Shown in pieces: positions 1 through 9,911 of a stretch of 64,000 nt of DNA (position 1 is the stretch's first letter; the number at the start of each line of letters is the position of its first letter). The DNA comes from Cyclina sinensis. Its lineage: Eukaryota; Mollusca; Bivalvia; Venerida; Veneridae. The notes beneath the pieces were generated by a model. It was not told the origin of the DNA and made no database searches. It worked only from the letters and a program-made list of their open reading frames with translations. The position numbers were made by a program, and so were the translations under genes. The stretch covers positions 33,466,361 to 33,530,360 of the forward strand of contig JAAONU010000003.1 in NCBI GenBank assembly GCA_012932295.1, in the 5' to 3' direction.

Positions 1-161
1 TTCAAGATAAAATTGGTACCTTGGTTTCTTTATCACTAGATATAGGTAGAAAAAATGGGGTTTCTTAAAGAGACAAGCATAAGATCAAAGATCATCATAA
101 TTGTTGTTTCACAAACTTTGCATGTCTCTCCACCTGCATGTTGCTGTTGTTGTTATTTCAG

Positions 162-191
162 TACCACGACACAAGCTGATGCCGGAGATAA
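162..191 (+). CDS. UAP1-like gene, internal 30-nt micro-exon (partial gene)
   Basis: This candidate exon lies between a TTATTTCAG acceptor and a GTAAGTTG donor. It is 30 nt long: one nucleotide completing a split codon, nine codons (TTTQADAGD) and two nucleotides left over. The leftover AA plus the first C of the next exon (2331) makes an Asn codon, so the frame runs directly into the recognised UAP1 sequence. In human UAP1 this part of the protein is a poorly conserved linker, and it is where an alternatively spliced short exon separates the AGX1 and AGX2 isoforms. This micro-exon could be constitutive or a counterpart of that alternative exon. Identity rests on splice sites and phase, not on residue conservation. 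Earlier exons lie outside the window. Confidence 0.5.
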
Positions 192-344
192 GTAAGTTGA
201 TGTTGTTACTCTACCTGTTTCAATGGTAACCATGTGATTAAACCTCTTAATTTTTAAGTCACAAGACACCTGTATGGGTGAGCACTATTAGTCTTTGTCC
301 TTGTATCTTCCAGCTCTTCAAAAGGAGCTGGAGTCAAGGGGTAG

Positions 345-412
345 AGCAGTTGACTTTTTATTATGGAAGTTTCTGGTTCCATTCCCACCAGGGCTTAGAG
401 TTTCCAAGGACT
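345..412 (+). repeat. Possible tRNA-derived SINE head (relic)
   Basis: The sequence contains GGGGTAGAGCAGTTGAC followed about 25 bp later by GGTTCCATTCCC. These resemble degenerate pol III A and B boxes in tRNA-like spacing. A B-box-like GGGTCATGGGCTGAAGTCC occurs again at about 594-612 and a related one near 5880-5900. No clear 3' tail or target duplication is visible, so this is a weak call. Confidence 0.25.
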
Positions 413-850
413 TTACATATTCCACACTTTTGGTTCATGTATTAGAGTAAACCCGTCAATTATCAAGCTGGATTCATTTAAGTTATAAGAATCTGTGTCC
501 AAATCAATGTGAAAAAAAGGTTTAAAGTAAGGGAGAACATCTTTGAATTTCTGTGTAAAATAAGGATATAAACTAGTTCCTTTACTGATTCAGGGTCATG
601 GGCTGAAGTCCTGCTGTTGATCTAAACCTTCAAGAATTAAATTATAAAATTCAGCTTCCTGCTTGAAGTGTAAAATGTGTGAAATGAATATTTAAAGTCT
701 GGTTTTCTTTTCTGAATACTAATATATTAAAAGAGTTGCAGTATTGTGGTTATTTATTTGTGCTGTTATTTATGTATATTTTCTTAAGTATATATTTTGC
801 TGATGCATTAACTGTTATACTAAAACATTAAAGCTTGTTATTTTAAAGTC

Positions 851-1995
851 ATTTTGTTTGAATGAGAGTACCTTCTAACCCACCTATGACATGATCTATG
901 AGGCTAATTTGTTTTGATACAGTATCTTCTGACCCACCTATGACATGATTTGTTAGGCTAATTTGTTTGGATGAGAGTATCTTCTGATCCACCTCTGACA
1001 TGATCTGTTTGGCTAATTTGTTTGGATGAGAGTATCTTCTGATCCACCTCTGACATGATCTGTTTGGCTAATTTGTTTGGATGAGAGTATCTTCTGATCC
1101 ATCTATGACATGATCTGTTAGGCTAATTTGTTTGGATGAGTGTATCTTCTGATCCATTTATGACATGATCTGTTAGGCTAATTTGTTTGGATGAGAGTAT
1201 CTTCTGATCCACCTATGACATGATCTGTTAGGCTAATTTGTTTGGATGAGAGTATCTTCTGACTTACCTATGACATGATCTGTTAGGCTAATTTGTTTGG
1301 ATGAGTGTATCTTCTGATCCATCTATGACATGATCTGTAGGCTAATTTGTTTGGATGAGAGTATCTTCTGACCAACCTATGACATGATCTGTTAGGCTAA
1401 TTTGTTTGGATGAGAGTATCTTCTGATCCTCCTATGACATGATCTGTTAGGCTAATTTGTTTGAATGAGAGTATCTTCTGATTCACCTCTGGCATGATCC
1501 ATGTGTCCATTATGTTAATGAGAGTATCTTCTGATTCACCTCTGACATGATTTGTTAGGCTAATTTGTTTGGATGAGAGTATCTTCTGATCCATCTATGA
1601 CATGATCTGTAGGCTAATTTGTTTGGATGAGAGTATCTTCTGACCAACCTATGACATGATCTGTTGGGCTAATTTGTTTGGATGAGAGTATCTTCTGACC
1701 AACCTATGGCATGATCTGTTGGGCTAATTTGTTTGGATGAGTGTATCTTCTGATCCATTTATGACATGATCTGTTAGGCTAATTTGTTTGGATGAGTGTA
1801 TCTTCTGATCCATCTATGACATGATCTGTAGGCTAATTTGTTTGGATGAGAGTATCTTCTGACCAACCTATGACATGATCTGTTGGGCTAATTTGTTTGG
1901 ATGAGAGTATCTTCTGATCCATCTATGACATGATCTGTAGGCAAATTTGTTTGAATGAGAGTACTTTCTGACCCACCTCTGACATGATGTTAGGC
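851..1995. repeat. 55-bp minisatellite, about 21 copies, inside an intron
   Basis: A 55-bp unit repeats head to tail with substitutions and occasional 1-bp deletions. The core reads GATGAGAGTATCTTCTGATC, then a variable CCACCTATGACATGATCTGT, then AGGCTAATTTGTTTG. Neighbouring copies share variants (for example AGAGTATC versus TGTATC, and GTTAGG versus GTAGG), which suggests block duplication. One copy near 1495-1520 is degenerate. The array lies in the intron between two UAP1-like exons. A 65-codon minus-strand frame across it is only the repeat read through. Confidence 0.9.
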
Positions 1996-2330
1996 AGGTT
2001 TTTTGTTTTCAAGGGAATTTTGCATGATTTTGCCGAGTATTATCAAATAATTTTGAGTTTATTGGCTTGATACCTCAGCCTGTTACTGTGACAGAATCAG
2101 GTTTGTGGAATTGATAATAGCTACTAAGGAGATCTAACTCATGTTTTAATGTTTTTCCATAGAACACATCTGATTATGGTCTTAAGTATTTTCATCCTTT
2201 CCAATGGATTAACTATTTGTAATATAGGAAGAATTCAGTAATATGTTTTAATTTTTTTCACTAAACATGTTGAGATAGTAGCTCTTGGAGCACTTTAACA
2301 GTGCATCTATATTATTGATTATCATTTCAG

Positions 2331-2400
2331 CCAGAGGACCTGTGAAGAGTTCAATGAGATTATATGTGAAGTTTCACCACTTGTCTCATATGCTGGTGAG
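2331..2400 (+). CDS. UAP1-like UDP-N-acetylhexosamine pyrophosphorylase, penultimate exon
   Basis: The exon is 70 nt, preceded by ATCATTTCAG and followed by GTAAGTAGAG. After one nucleotide completing a split codon it encodes 23 residues that include CEVSPLVSYAGE. That string is the hallmark of the C-terminal region of UDP-N-acetylglucosamine pyrophosphorylases; human UAP1 has CEISPLISYAGE at the same place. The enzyme makes UDP-GlcNAc from UTP and GlcNAc-1-phosphate in the cytosol, the last step of the hexosamine pathway that feeds chitin, N-glycan and GPI synthesis. The catalytic domain is encoded upstream, outside the window. The exon ends at a codon boundary and joins the exon at 2857 in frame. 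A closely related paralogue such as UAP1L1 cannot be excluded from so short a piece. Confidence 0.8.
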
Positions 2401-2856
2401 GTAAGTAGAGAATACAAAAAAAAATCTAGCAAACTACTCACCACAAATATAATTTAACAAGTTTTGGGGACATTTTGTTCAACTTAAAAACTTGTACTCA
2501 CAGTTTAGGCAAGGAAACCAGTTTTGGAAGACTGGAGTTTTTTTGTTTTTTTTTAGAACAAGTTCCCTACTCACTTCCTTGAAAGATAGTTTAAGTTTTT
2601 ATGTGCCAGCTACTGTTATGTTTGTATCTCAGTTATAGGTTTATGTTGCTATTCAGTCAGTCATAAATGTGAACAAAAATATGATATTTAAATCCAGATT
2701 ACAGCCTTAACTGGATTTTCTCAAGTTTTTTTAGTAGATTGCATGAAAGAAAGTTATGTAAAAATCAAGAACTCAGAGTAGCACAATAAGGCTCAATAGT
2801 GTTGAGTTGGTGTCAAATTTATTCATACATAATTACACAAACCTCTACATTTTCAG
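2401..2856 (+). other. Last intron of the UAP1-like gene
   Basis: A phase-0 intron of 456 bp running from GTAAGTAGAG to ACATTTTCAG. It is AT-rich and shows no other feature. Confidence 0.6.
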
Positions 2857-2964
2857 GATTTAACATCTGTAGTGGCAGGGCAAAGTTATCAACCACCACT
2901 GTCATTGGAAATGAACAAAACAGGAAAGGTGCAGATAACTCATGGAGTTAGTAATAATGTTTAA
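2857..2964 (+). CDS. UAP1-like UDP-N-acetylhexosamine pyrophosphorylase, terminal exon
   Basis: This exon follows a CATTTTCAG acceptor and encodes 35 residues before a TAA at 2962-2964. It joins the exon ending at 2400 in phase 0, so the protein continues ...SYAGE-DLTSVVAGQSYQPPL... This aligns without gaps to the human UAP1 C-terminus (SYAGE-GLESYVADKEFHAPL). After this block the window protein has a different tail, ending in ITHGVSNNV. It carries none of the hydrophobic IIDENG-type ending typical of vertebrate UAP1. Identity is therefore clear from the SYAGE-to-PPL block and the splice phase; the last 20 residues are lineage-specific. A poly(A) signal follows about 200 bp downstream. Confidence 0.78.
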   Translation, partial: DLTSVVAGQSYQPPLSLEMNKTGKVQITHGVSNNV

Positions 2965-3163
2965 TGATTGGACAAGTCCTAGGTCACATGACTTATTGCT
3001 ATTGGCCAATAATTTGTCATTTCATGAATTCATAGGACTATGTCCATTGATCATTTACATGATCTAAAAATGCAGTGCATGTCATTTGCAGTACATATTA
3101 TCTATTTATAACCATATGTTATGTTAGTGAGTTTTTTTTCACAAAAAGTACTGTAAAATGTGT

Positions 3164-3169
3164 AATAAA
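3164..3169 (+). terminator. Poly(A) signal AATAAA of the UAP1-like gene
   Basis: AATAAA lies 200 bp after the UAP1-like stop codon, in AT-rich presumptive 3' UTR (2965 to about 3190). It is the first canonical signal downstream on this strand. Confidence 0.5.
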
Positions 3170-3762
3170 TGCACCACTCTAGGGAATTGATTTTATTTTT
3201 CTTCAAATAGCCTTGAAAGTTTATGAGAGTAGGTTCATTTATTACAAATGTTACTGTAAGCATTCTTATAGTAGTGTCACATACTATTGGGAGTTGTGAC
3301 AGTGGTGTATATGCAATAAGTCATTGCTCATTTTCTAAAGTCTCATCTTTTTCTTACCGCTGTGGCTGAACTTATGTTATTTGTTGTGATAACTAGAAGA
3401 ACTATGAAATTGTTCAGAAATTTGTACAGTTGTTAGATATATACTGTTAATGATGCATACATGTGCCATTTTATATTTAAGTGTGTTTTACCACACATTC
3501 CTGTTAAGTTTTAAATATATACATTTAAGGCTTTTTATTTTGCCTGTGTTAATTTAATTTTTCTATCTATAAACATAAGCTTTTTTGCATATTATAAAAT
3601 GTTTCAGCTGCAAAAACTAATTGTGTTTTTATCAGACTGTGTTGAGAGTAAAATGATAATGACTTTGTAAAAGGCTGTTGCATCAGTTTGTAGTATTTAA
3701 AATATGTTTCAGACTTTTATTCAGCTCTGGATAGGATTTAAGATAGTTTTGATCTATTTCAT

Positions 3763-4407
3763 CAGCAAATAACCTATAGAACCTGACATTTAATTTTTCA
3801 GCAGTAAATAGATGGTGTATGAAACAGCAAATGACTTATAGTATCAGTAATTTATCATATCAGCAGCAAATGACGTATAGTATCAGTAATTTATCTTATC
3901 AGCAGCAAATGACGTATAGTATCAGTAATTTATCTTATCAGAGCAAATGACGTATAGTATCAGTAATTTATCTTATCAGCAGCAAATGACGTATAGTATC
4001 AGTAATTTATCTTATCAGCAGCAAATGACGTAAAGTATCAGTAATTTATCATATCAGCAACAAATGACATATAGTATCAGTAATTTATCTTATCAGAGCA
4101 AATGACGTATAGTATCAGTAATTTATCTTATCAGAGCAAATGACGTATAGTATCAGTAATTTATCTTATCAGAGCAAATGACGTAAAGTATCAGTAATTT
4201 ATCTTATCAGCAGCAAATGACGTATAGTATCAGTAATTTATCTTATCAGAGCAAATGACGTATAGAATCAGTAATTTATCATATCAGCAACAAATGACAT
4301 ATAGTATCAGTAATTTATCTTATCAGCAGCAAATGAATATCAGTAATTTATCTTATCAGCAGCAAATGACTTATAGTATCAGTAATTTATCTTATCAGCA
4401 GCAAATA
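3763..4407. repeat. 38/39-bp minisatellite, about 15 copies, just 3' of the UAP1-like gene
   Basis: The unit reads GCAGCAAATGACGTATAGTA followed by TCAGTAATTTATCTTATCA. Length variants differ by loss of one base at the CAGCAGCAAATG / CAGAGCAAATG junction. One copy near 4330 lacks the CGTATAGT segment. Degenerate copies extend upstream to about 3763. Copies carry a TGACGTA core that resembles half a CRE. The small open frame at 4255-4452 is only the repeat read through. Confidence 0.88.
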
Positions 4408-7400
4408 GCATACTTATTCTCTTTTGTTTTTTTCCTTGTTTTTTTTTTTTAAGCATGGAACATGCTGTTAAATTCTTAACTGCTGAGAGCTAATTGAATC
4501 TGCTATGTACTATATTAGCTGCAAATACCCTAGCTGCTAGAACCCTATCAAAAGTGTGATAGAGATGGAATTTTGATATATTAATTTAATATATATATTG
4601 TTTGTTATGTCTGTTAACCCCTTAATGCATAGATTTTGTATTAGTTTAGAAAAAATAAAAATGGCTGCAAGGCATGTTTGCTTAAAAACTGGAACCAGAT
4701 GGAAAGTCTCAATTGGTCTTACTCTTTATTTTGAAAGAAAGGGTTCAAAACTTCCATGTATACATAAAAAAATCATAACTAAAATATCAAAACATTAGCT
4801 AAACTTGTTTCTTAACTCTTAACTCACCTTATTATCATTGTGTTGAGTATGCAGAATTGTGTTTACCATAAAAAGTTTTATTTTGTATTTATTCACACAG
4901 AATTGAACAAGATATATGTTGACTGGAATGGTAACAGCTCTCTTAATTTCTTTTTATTTATTTCATCTACATATTTCAGCTACATGTTTATAAGCTTCAC
5001 CAGAATCAAATATCTATATTTATCTTTTTAATATATAATGTATATGATATACTTTGTATATGCATAGGAATGTTATTTATATTTGAATCAAGAAAAGTCA
5101 TTTATTTCGAGCATAAGAATTGTTGTCTTTTGCCCTAAAATTATTTCAGTGGTTAAAGTGACCAAGATTCATGACAGCCAAGCTGAAAATAAAGTGGATG
5201 TGCAGAATTACATAAATTAGAAAAAAAAAATGAAAATAGACCTTCCAGTATAGTTGTAATATAATTTATGACTTGCCAGTTATAATGTCTTTTTACAATA
5301 TTTATCTTTACTCAATGGAAGTAAAACTTCTTAAAAAAAGAAATATAAAACTTTACAGATTGGTAATATTTGTTTCTCTACAAGTGATCATGCAGATTGA
5401 TTTTTTAAATATTTATGCTCACTTTAACCACTAATATAACTTTATTAATTTGCATCAGTAATAATTTTCAGTGTATTGTTACAAATACCTCATGAAGTGG
5501 CACATGCTAGATAGATGGCAAACATTTTGAAAAATATCATTCATTTAAAATCTCAAAGGGTTTAGGCCTGTCTCTCTGATGTCAATGATTCCAGCTTCTT
5601 CTTTATAAAGTGTTGTTTCTCTCACATATATGGTGGATGTTAAATTTAATAGTTCATTTAATTAAAACAGTTATGGCCAAGATCATAAGAGAATCGTTTC
5701 TTAGTAAGGTGGTAGTGCAAATGCTTTCCTGAACACAGCCAGTACATTTTGTAGTTGCAGTGTTAGATAATCACTTTTGATTGGTATGACAATATGGAGT
5801 CTGGGTCTGCTTCTGTTATGATTACTAGTAATAGTTATTTTTAAGGTGGTTGGAATGTACTTCTCATGAACTATTTTACAAATTCAGGGTCATAGATTTA
5901 AATCCCACCACAGAAAATATTTAGTGTAGCTAGTTTTCAGCTTCTTACAAATACAGTAATTTGATGATCCTTGCTTGAAACTATGTTAAGATATCTTCCA
6001 ATATACATAGCTTGATGACAGAATGAGGGTTTGAAACAGATCATTTCGAAACCTTTGTTTTATTAAATACTTTGGGATGTCACTCCAGATAATGTTTTAC
6101 GTGCCATGACATTGTTTCCAACTTTTGCATTATGTTTTTTTTTCATATCACTAAAGTCAGTTGTGAAAATTTTATTCGAAAGACCAGTTTGAAGATATGT
6201 TTATTAAATTCTTCATATTGACATTAGGTATCTATTCTGCAAAGAGACATGATGTGGTGGGGAAACACACATAGTTTTTGTTTGAAACTGAATTCTGTGG
6301 TTTCCCATTCTTCTTTAAAGATATTACTGAAACCATCAGGTTTTCATAAAAAGGAAAAAAAAACTGATGGAGGGGACAAGTTTTCATTGTTTCTTTATGA
6401 AAACAAAAGGTGTTTTTGGACAGCCATTTTGGACACGTTTTAATGTAAGTTTTCATTACAGGTGTTTAAGATCCATTTTTTCCATGTCAAGGCAGCTGTG
6501 CATTTGTGTATTTTATTTTCCATGTTTTACAGTTAAGCATTATGATTATTTATCCATGATACACTAATTGGAGAGTCTGAAACTAAACATTTCAGAGTTC
6601 CCTCCCTTCAGTTTAAGCATATCATATGTTCTGTTGTTGGATTAATTGTCTGATCCAGTGAAAATCATGTGCATCGGTATACCTAATGTTATGATATTGT
6701 TCTACATTGCCTATTGTGTGAGGCTTATATGTAATCATCTACAACTTAATATGACAGCTTGACATTCCGTGTAAGAAACTATGTCTTATTTTACAATTGT
6801 TAGTGATAACATATATAATAAAGGTATTGTTAGGGATTACCAAAAGAATAAACTGTATTTGCACCAGATGCATGTGTTGTCTTAATTTGCCCTCTCTGCA
6901 TTTGCCTTAAACTTGAGAGAGTAAACCCAGAATTTTTTTGGTGTAATACAACTGTCACTGTTCGTGGTGAGTTTGTTTGGCTGGTTAACTTAAATCTTAA
7001 AATGATATAAATTTGGACAAACACAACCTGACATTGTCACAGACTGTCATAATGGGTCACTTGTAGTGAGTTGCTGTTATCGAGAGAAGTAGGAGGTATG
7101 GAAGCGAGTATTGTTCTTGAAGGCTGGCTCTATATAGATGTGAACGGATCTTTTCCTGTAGGTATGCATGAGCTTTGTTATGTGACCATGTTCACCGAAA
7201 GAATTGACGTCTGTTTATCTCTGCAGTTTGTCACAAAAGCTAAATGTCCAAAGGCTCTTAACGTTGCCTTCCGTCATGCCTATCACTGGTGCAAAATAAA
7301 AGGAACACGTTCCTACATAAGACGAACACGGAATGTTAACTAATTTTCTGACGCAACCTTCGGTTAACCAGCTAACTGCTGATAAACTGTTCTAGAGAAC

Positions 7401-8626
7401 AACAAAAAGTAATATCTGAAATTACCAAGATCAGCGTTGACTACAACTGCAGGTTCTTGGAATGTTAGCTTGCTAAGCATTCTCCAGCGTTCTTATACAC
7501 TTAGAAAACAGGTGTAAATACTTGATCTAGGAATAATACATTCCACGGCAACCTGACGTCAAGACAAAACTGCTATCATTGTGCCGCCAGAACGTAAAGT
7601 ACACATTTTCATATACGTTTGCTATATTTAGCCTGTACCCTATGTAATTCTGAAATGTAACGTCACGACTTCTATAATTATAATGAGGAATGAAACGAAA
7701 CACTTGATTACCAAACAACAAGGCAAATTCTGCCATTAGTGTGGATTTATGGATCGCATAATGTAAACATCGGTAAAATCATCTAAGGTTACAGATGTAT
7801 CTGAAATAAAATGCTTTTGCTCTAACAGTATCGAGGCAATATGAAAGGTAATATATTAAATAAACGTAGACTAGGGTAATTAACCCATCACATACAGCAT
7901 GCTGCAAACACTATTCCTGTTTGATATTAAACTCTACAATAGCTGAATAGTATTGCTGATTAGATACATATTTATGGAGAGAGATGTAATGCAATATAGA
8001 TCAGTAGACAAACTTGAATTTCAAAGTCTTCATTTCGCCGTGTTTAGTGTGAAGTATGTTAAATGTATGTGGGTGATAGATTAAATATTAGTATCAGCTT
8101 GGAGAAGTTCAGTCATAATCATAGTCATTTTTTAACTGACGTTTCCAATGAATATCTCATTTGGTTGAAGGTGAAATCTGAATGTGATCACGTGATAGGA
8201 TGGTGGTGACTGCTGCTGAATTTTATGTTTCACGTTACTGGTTAAAAGGTCAAGGGCATAGTGAAAATTAGCCTAATTAATTAAGCTTAAAGTGTTGAAC
8301 TCATTTTATAATTCTGATATTTTTTAGTTGTTCAACCTTTAAGCCTAATTTTAAAATGCATATACCTGAGCGGATATTATTCGGTAGATTCTTTACCCTA
8401 CCCTAGTTAACTTATTACCTGGAACACCGAGTATTCCGATTGCCAAATTTTGAATAAAATGGTGGATAAATCAGGTACGAAATAAGTGTTTCAGTTCTAT
8501 ACTTATGTATTTGTGTGTTTTCTCGGATTACAGGATCGGTATAAATTAAGATATCATATTTTATCATATTTTTATCATTTTTGCATTAAACTCTGTGAAC
8601 TGTTGGACAAACGAGCCATAAAAAGT
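4408..8626. other. Gene-free stretch, no recognisable feature
   Basis: AT-rich DNA with short scattered open frames on both strands. The frames at 6232-6567 overlap each other and carry no recognisable motif. A plus-strand frame at 7071-7343 (90 codons) lies in less AT-rich sequence but matches no family I know and lacks supporting splice or promoter signals. I cannot support a gene here. Confidence 0.4.
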
Positions 8627-8648
8627 GCCCAATCGCCTTCGATTGGGC
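8627..8648. other. Perfect 9-bp stem, 4-nt loop hairpin
   Basis: GCCCAATCG-CCTT-CGATTGGGC is a perfect GC-rich hairpin in otherwise AT-rich DNA. It is not followed by a T-tract and does not match the histone 3' stem-loop, so no function is assigned. Its arms contain a CCAAT and an ATTGG. Confidence 0.4.
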
Positions 8649-9475
8649 GAGTCCGCTTAGCAAGATGCAGATCAAAGTGAGACGTAGAAGGTGAACAACA
8701 ATAAAATATCAGATTGTAAAATGGGTTCACCTTCGGAGGCAAATAGTGAGACTAAGTGAAAATCATTTTTTAAAGATGGTTTCGGACTTGTAGCTCGGAA
8801 ACTCTGTACCTCTGGCTCTTACACTTAGTAGCAATATTTGACAAAGTCGATTTATTAATCAGCAAGTCTCAGTAACATGCACGGATAAACTGTTTCATGC
8901 AATTACCATAATATTGTTACAATAGGATGCACAGCTTATCTTAACTTGATTGAAACAAGAAGTATCTTTTAAAAAAAACAACATGAAATTGGGCAAGTAT
9001 AAATACAAGTACTGCAGCACCAGTTAAGTTACTGACTTTGAAATGTTATTTGGCGAAAAGGATGCGCGCGCAGAAAACTGACCACAGAAATATCTATTTT
9101 TACGGCCACCAATGAAATTTTAGCAGCGAAGTCAATATGAAATCAGACGGCCTAAGGCTGAAAAAATAGACTCAGTGAAAAATAACCCAGTTTAATCTAA
9201 GGTCCATATCAAAGAACAATTTCATGACGACATTCACTAAGAATTAAAGAAACAACGATAGGTGTGAAAAATATTAACAAAATCTTTTGACACACATTCG
9301 GGTAGGCATAGGCCTAAGTGTTGCTCCGACATTCAATGTTTTACTAAGCTTTCCATTCGCGTAATAAACCAAAATTCGTATGAACGTGTCCACATATTGC
9401 GGTCAATTCACATGCAAGATCAAAAAAGCGATGTGAGATGCCAAGTGCATCAAAGATGTAGAAACTTTCAGTGTC

Positions 9476-9527
9476 TGATTTCTCCTGCTGTTGTGAAATT
9501 CCGTGAAAATCGATTACATTCTGAAAT
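9476..9527. repeat. Dispersed repeat, copy 1 (partner at 11571-11622)
   Basis: TGATTTCTCCTGCTGTTGTG followed by AAATTCCGTGAAAATCGATT recurs in diverged form at 11571-11622 in the same orientation. Upstream similarity is weak. It is probably a fragment of an old interspersed element. The overlapping open frames on both strands around 9344-9619 show no recognisable domain. Confidence 0.5.
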
Positions 9528-9666
9528 GGACTTGCTCTACAGTGCAATAAAGCGGAAATATGTTTCTTTGCAAAAATAATGTTCAAGAAGAATATGTTTT
9601 TGATTTTTTCTGGACCCATTCACCCTAATACAATACACCAGCTATAATTGCCGAGCAGAACAGATC

Positions 9667-9911
9667 ATGATCAGACGGTGCAGATATGCAAACGTATAAT
9701 GATCAGACGATGCAAATATGCAAACGTATAATGATCAGACGTTGAAGATATGCAAACGTATCATGATCAGACGGTGCAGATATGCAAACGTATCATGATC
9801 AGACGGTGCAGATATGCAAACGTATCATGATCAGACGATGCAGATATGCAAACGTATCATGACCAGACGGTGCAGATATGCAAACGTATCATGATCAGAC
9901 GGTGCTGATCG
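9667..9911. repeat. 32-bp tandem repeat, about 7.5 copies
   Basis: The unit is ATGATCAGACGGTGCAGATA + TGCAAACGTATC. Copies differ at single positions (CGG/CGA, TATC/TATA, GCAGA/GAAGA). The last copy breaks off into GGTGCTGATC. There is no CRISPR-like spacer: units abut directly. Confidence 0.9.

Larger units (their letters stand above)
192..2330 (+). other. Intron of the UAP1-like gene
   Basis: The intron starts with GTAAGTTG and ends with ATCATTTCAG. It is AT-rich non-coding DNA. It contains a possible tRNA-like SINE relic near 345-412 and is dominated by the 55-bp minisatellite at 851-1995. I see no further exon in it. Confidence 0.6.

Noticed and set aside
1397..1594. 65-codon minus-strand frame
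   Set aside because: Entirely inside the 55-bp minisatellite; the peptide is the repeat read twice.
4255..4452. 65-codon plus-strand frame with ISNLSYQQQ repeats
   Set aside because: Translation of the 38/39-bp minisatellite, running into a T tract.
7071..7343. 90-codon plus-strand frame
   Set aside because: No recognisable motif, no supporting promoter or splice context, length not exceptional for the window.
9667..9911. CRISPR-like regular array
   Set aside because: Units abut with no unique spacers and the DNA is clearly eukaryotic.
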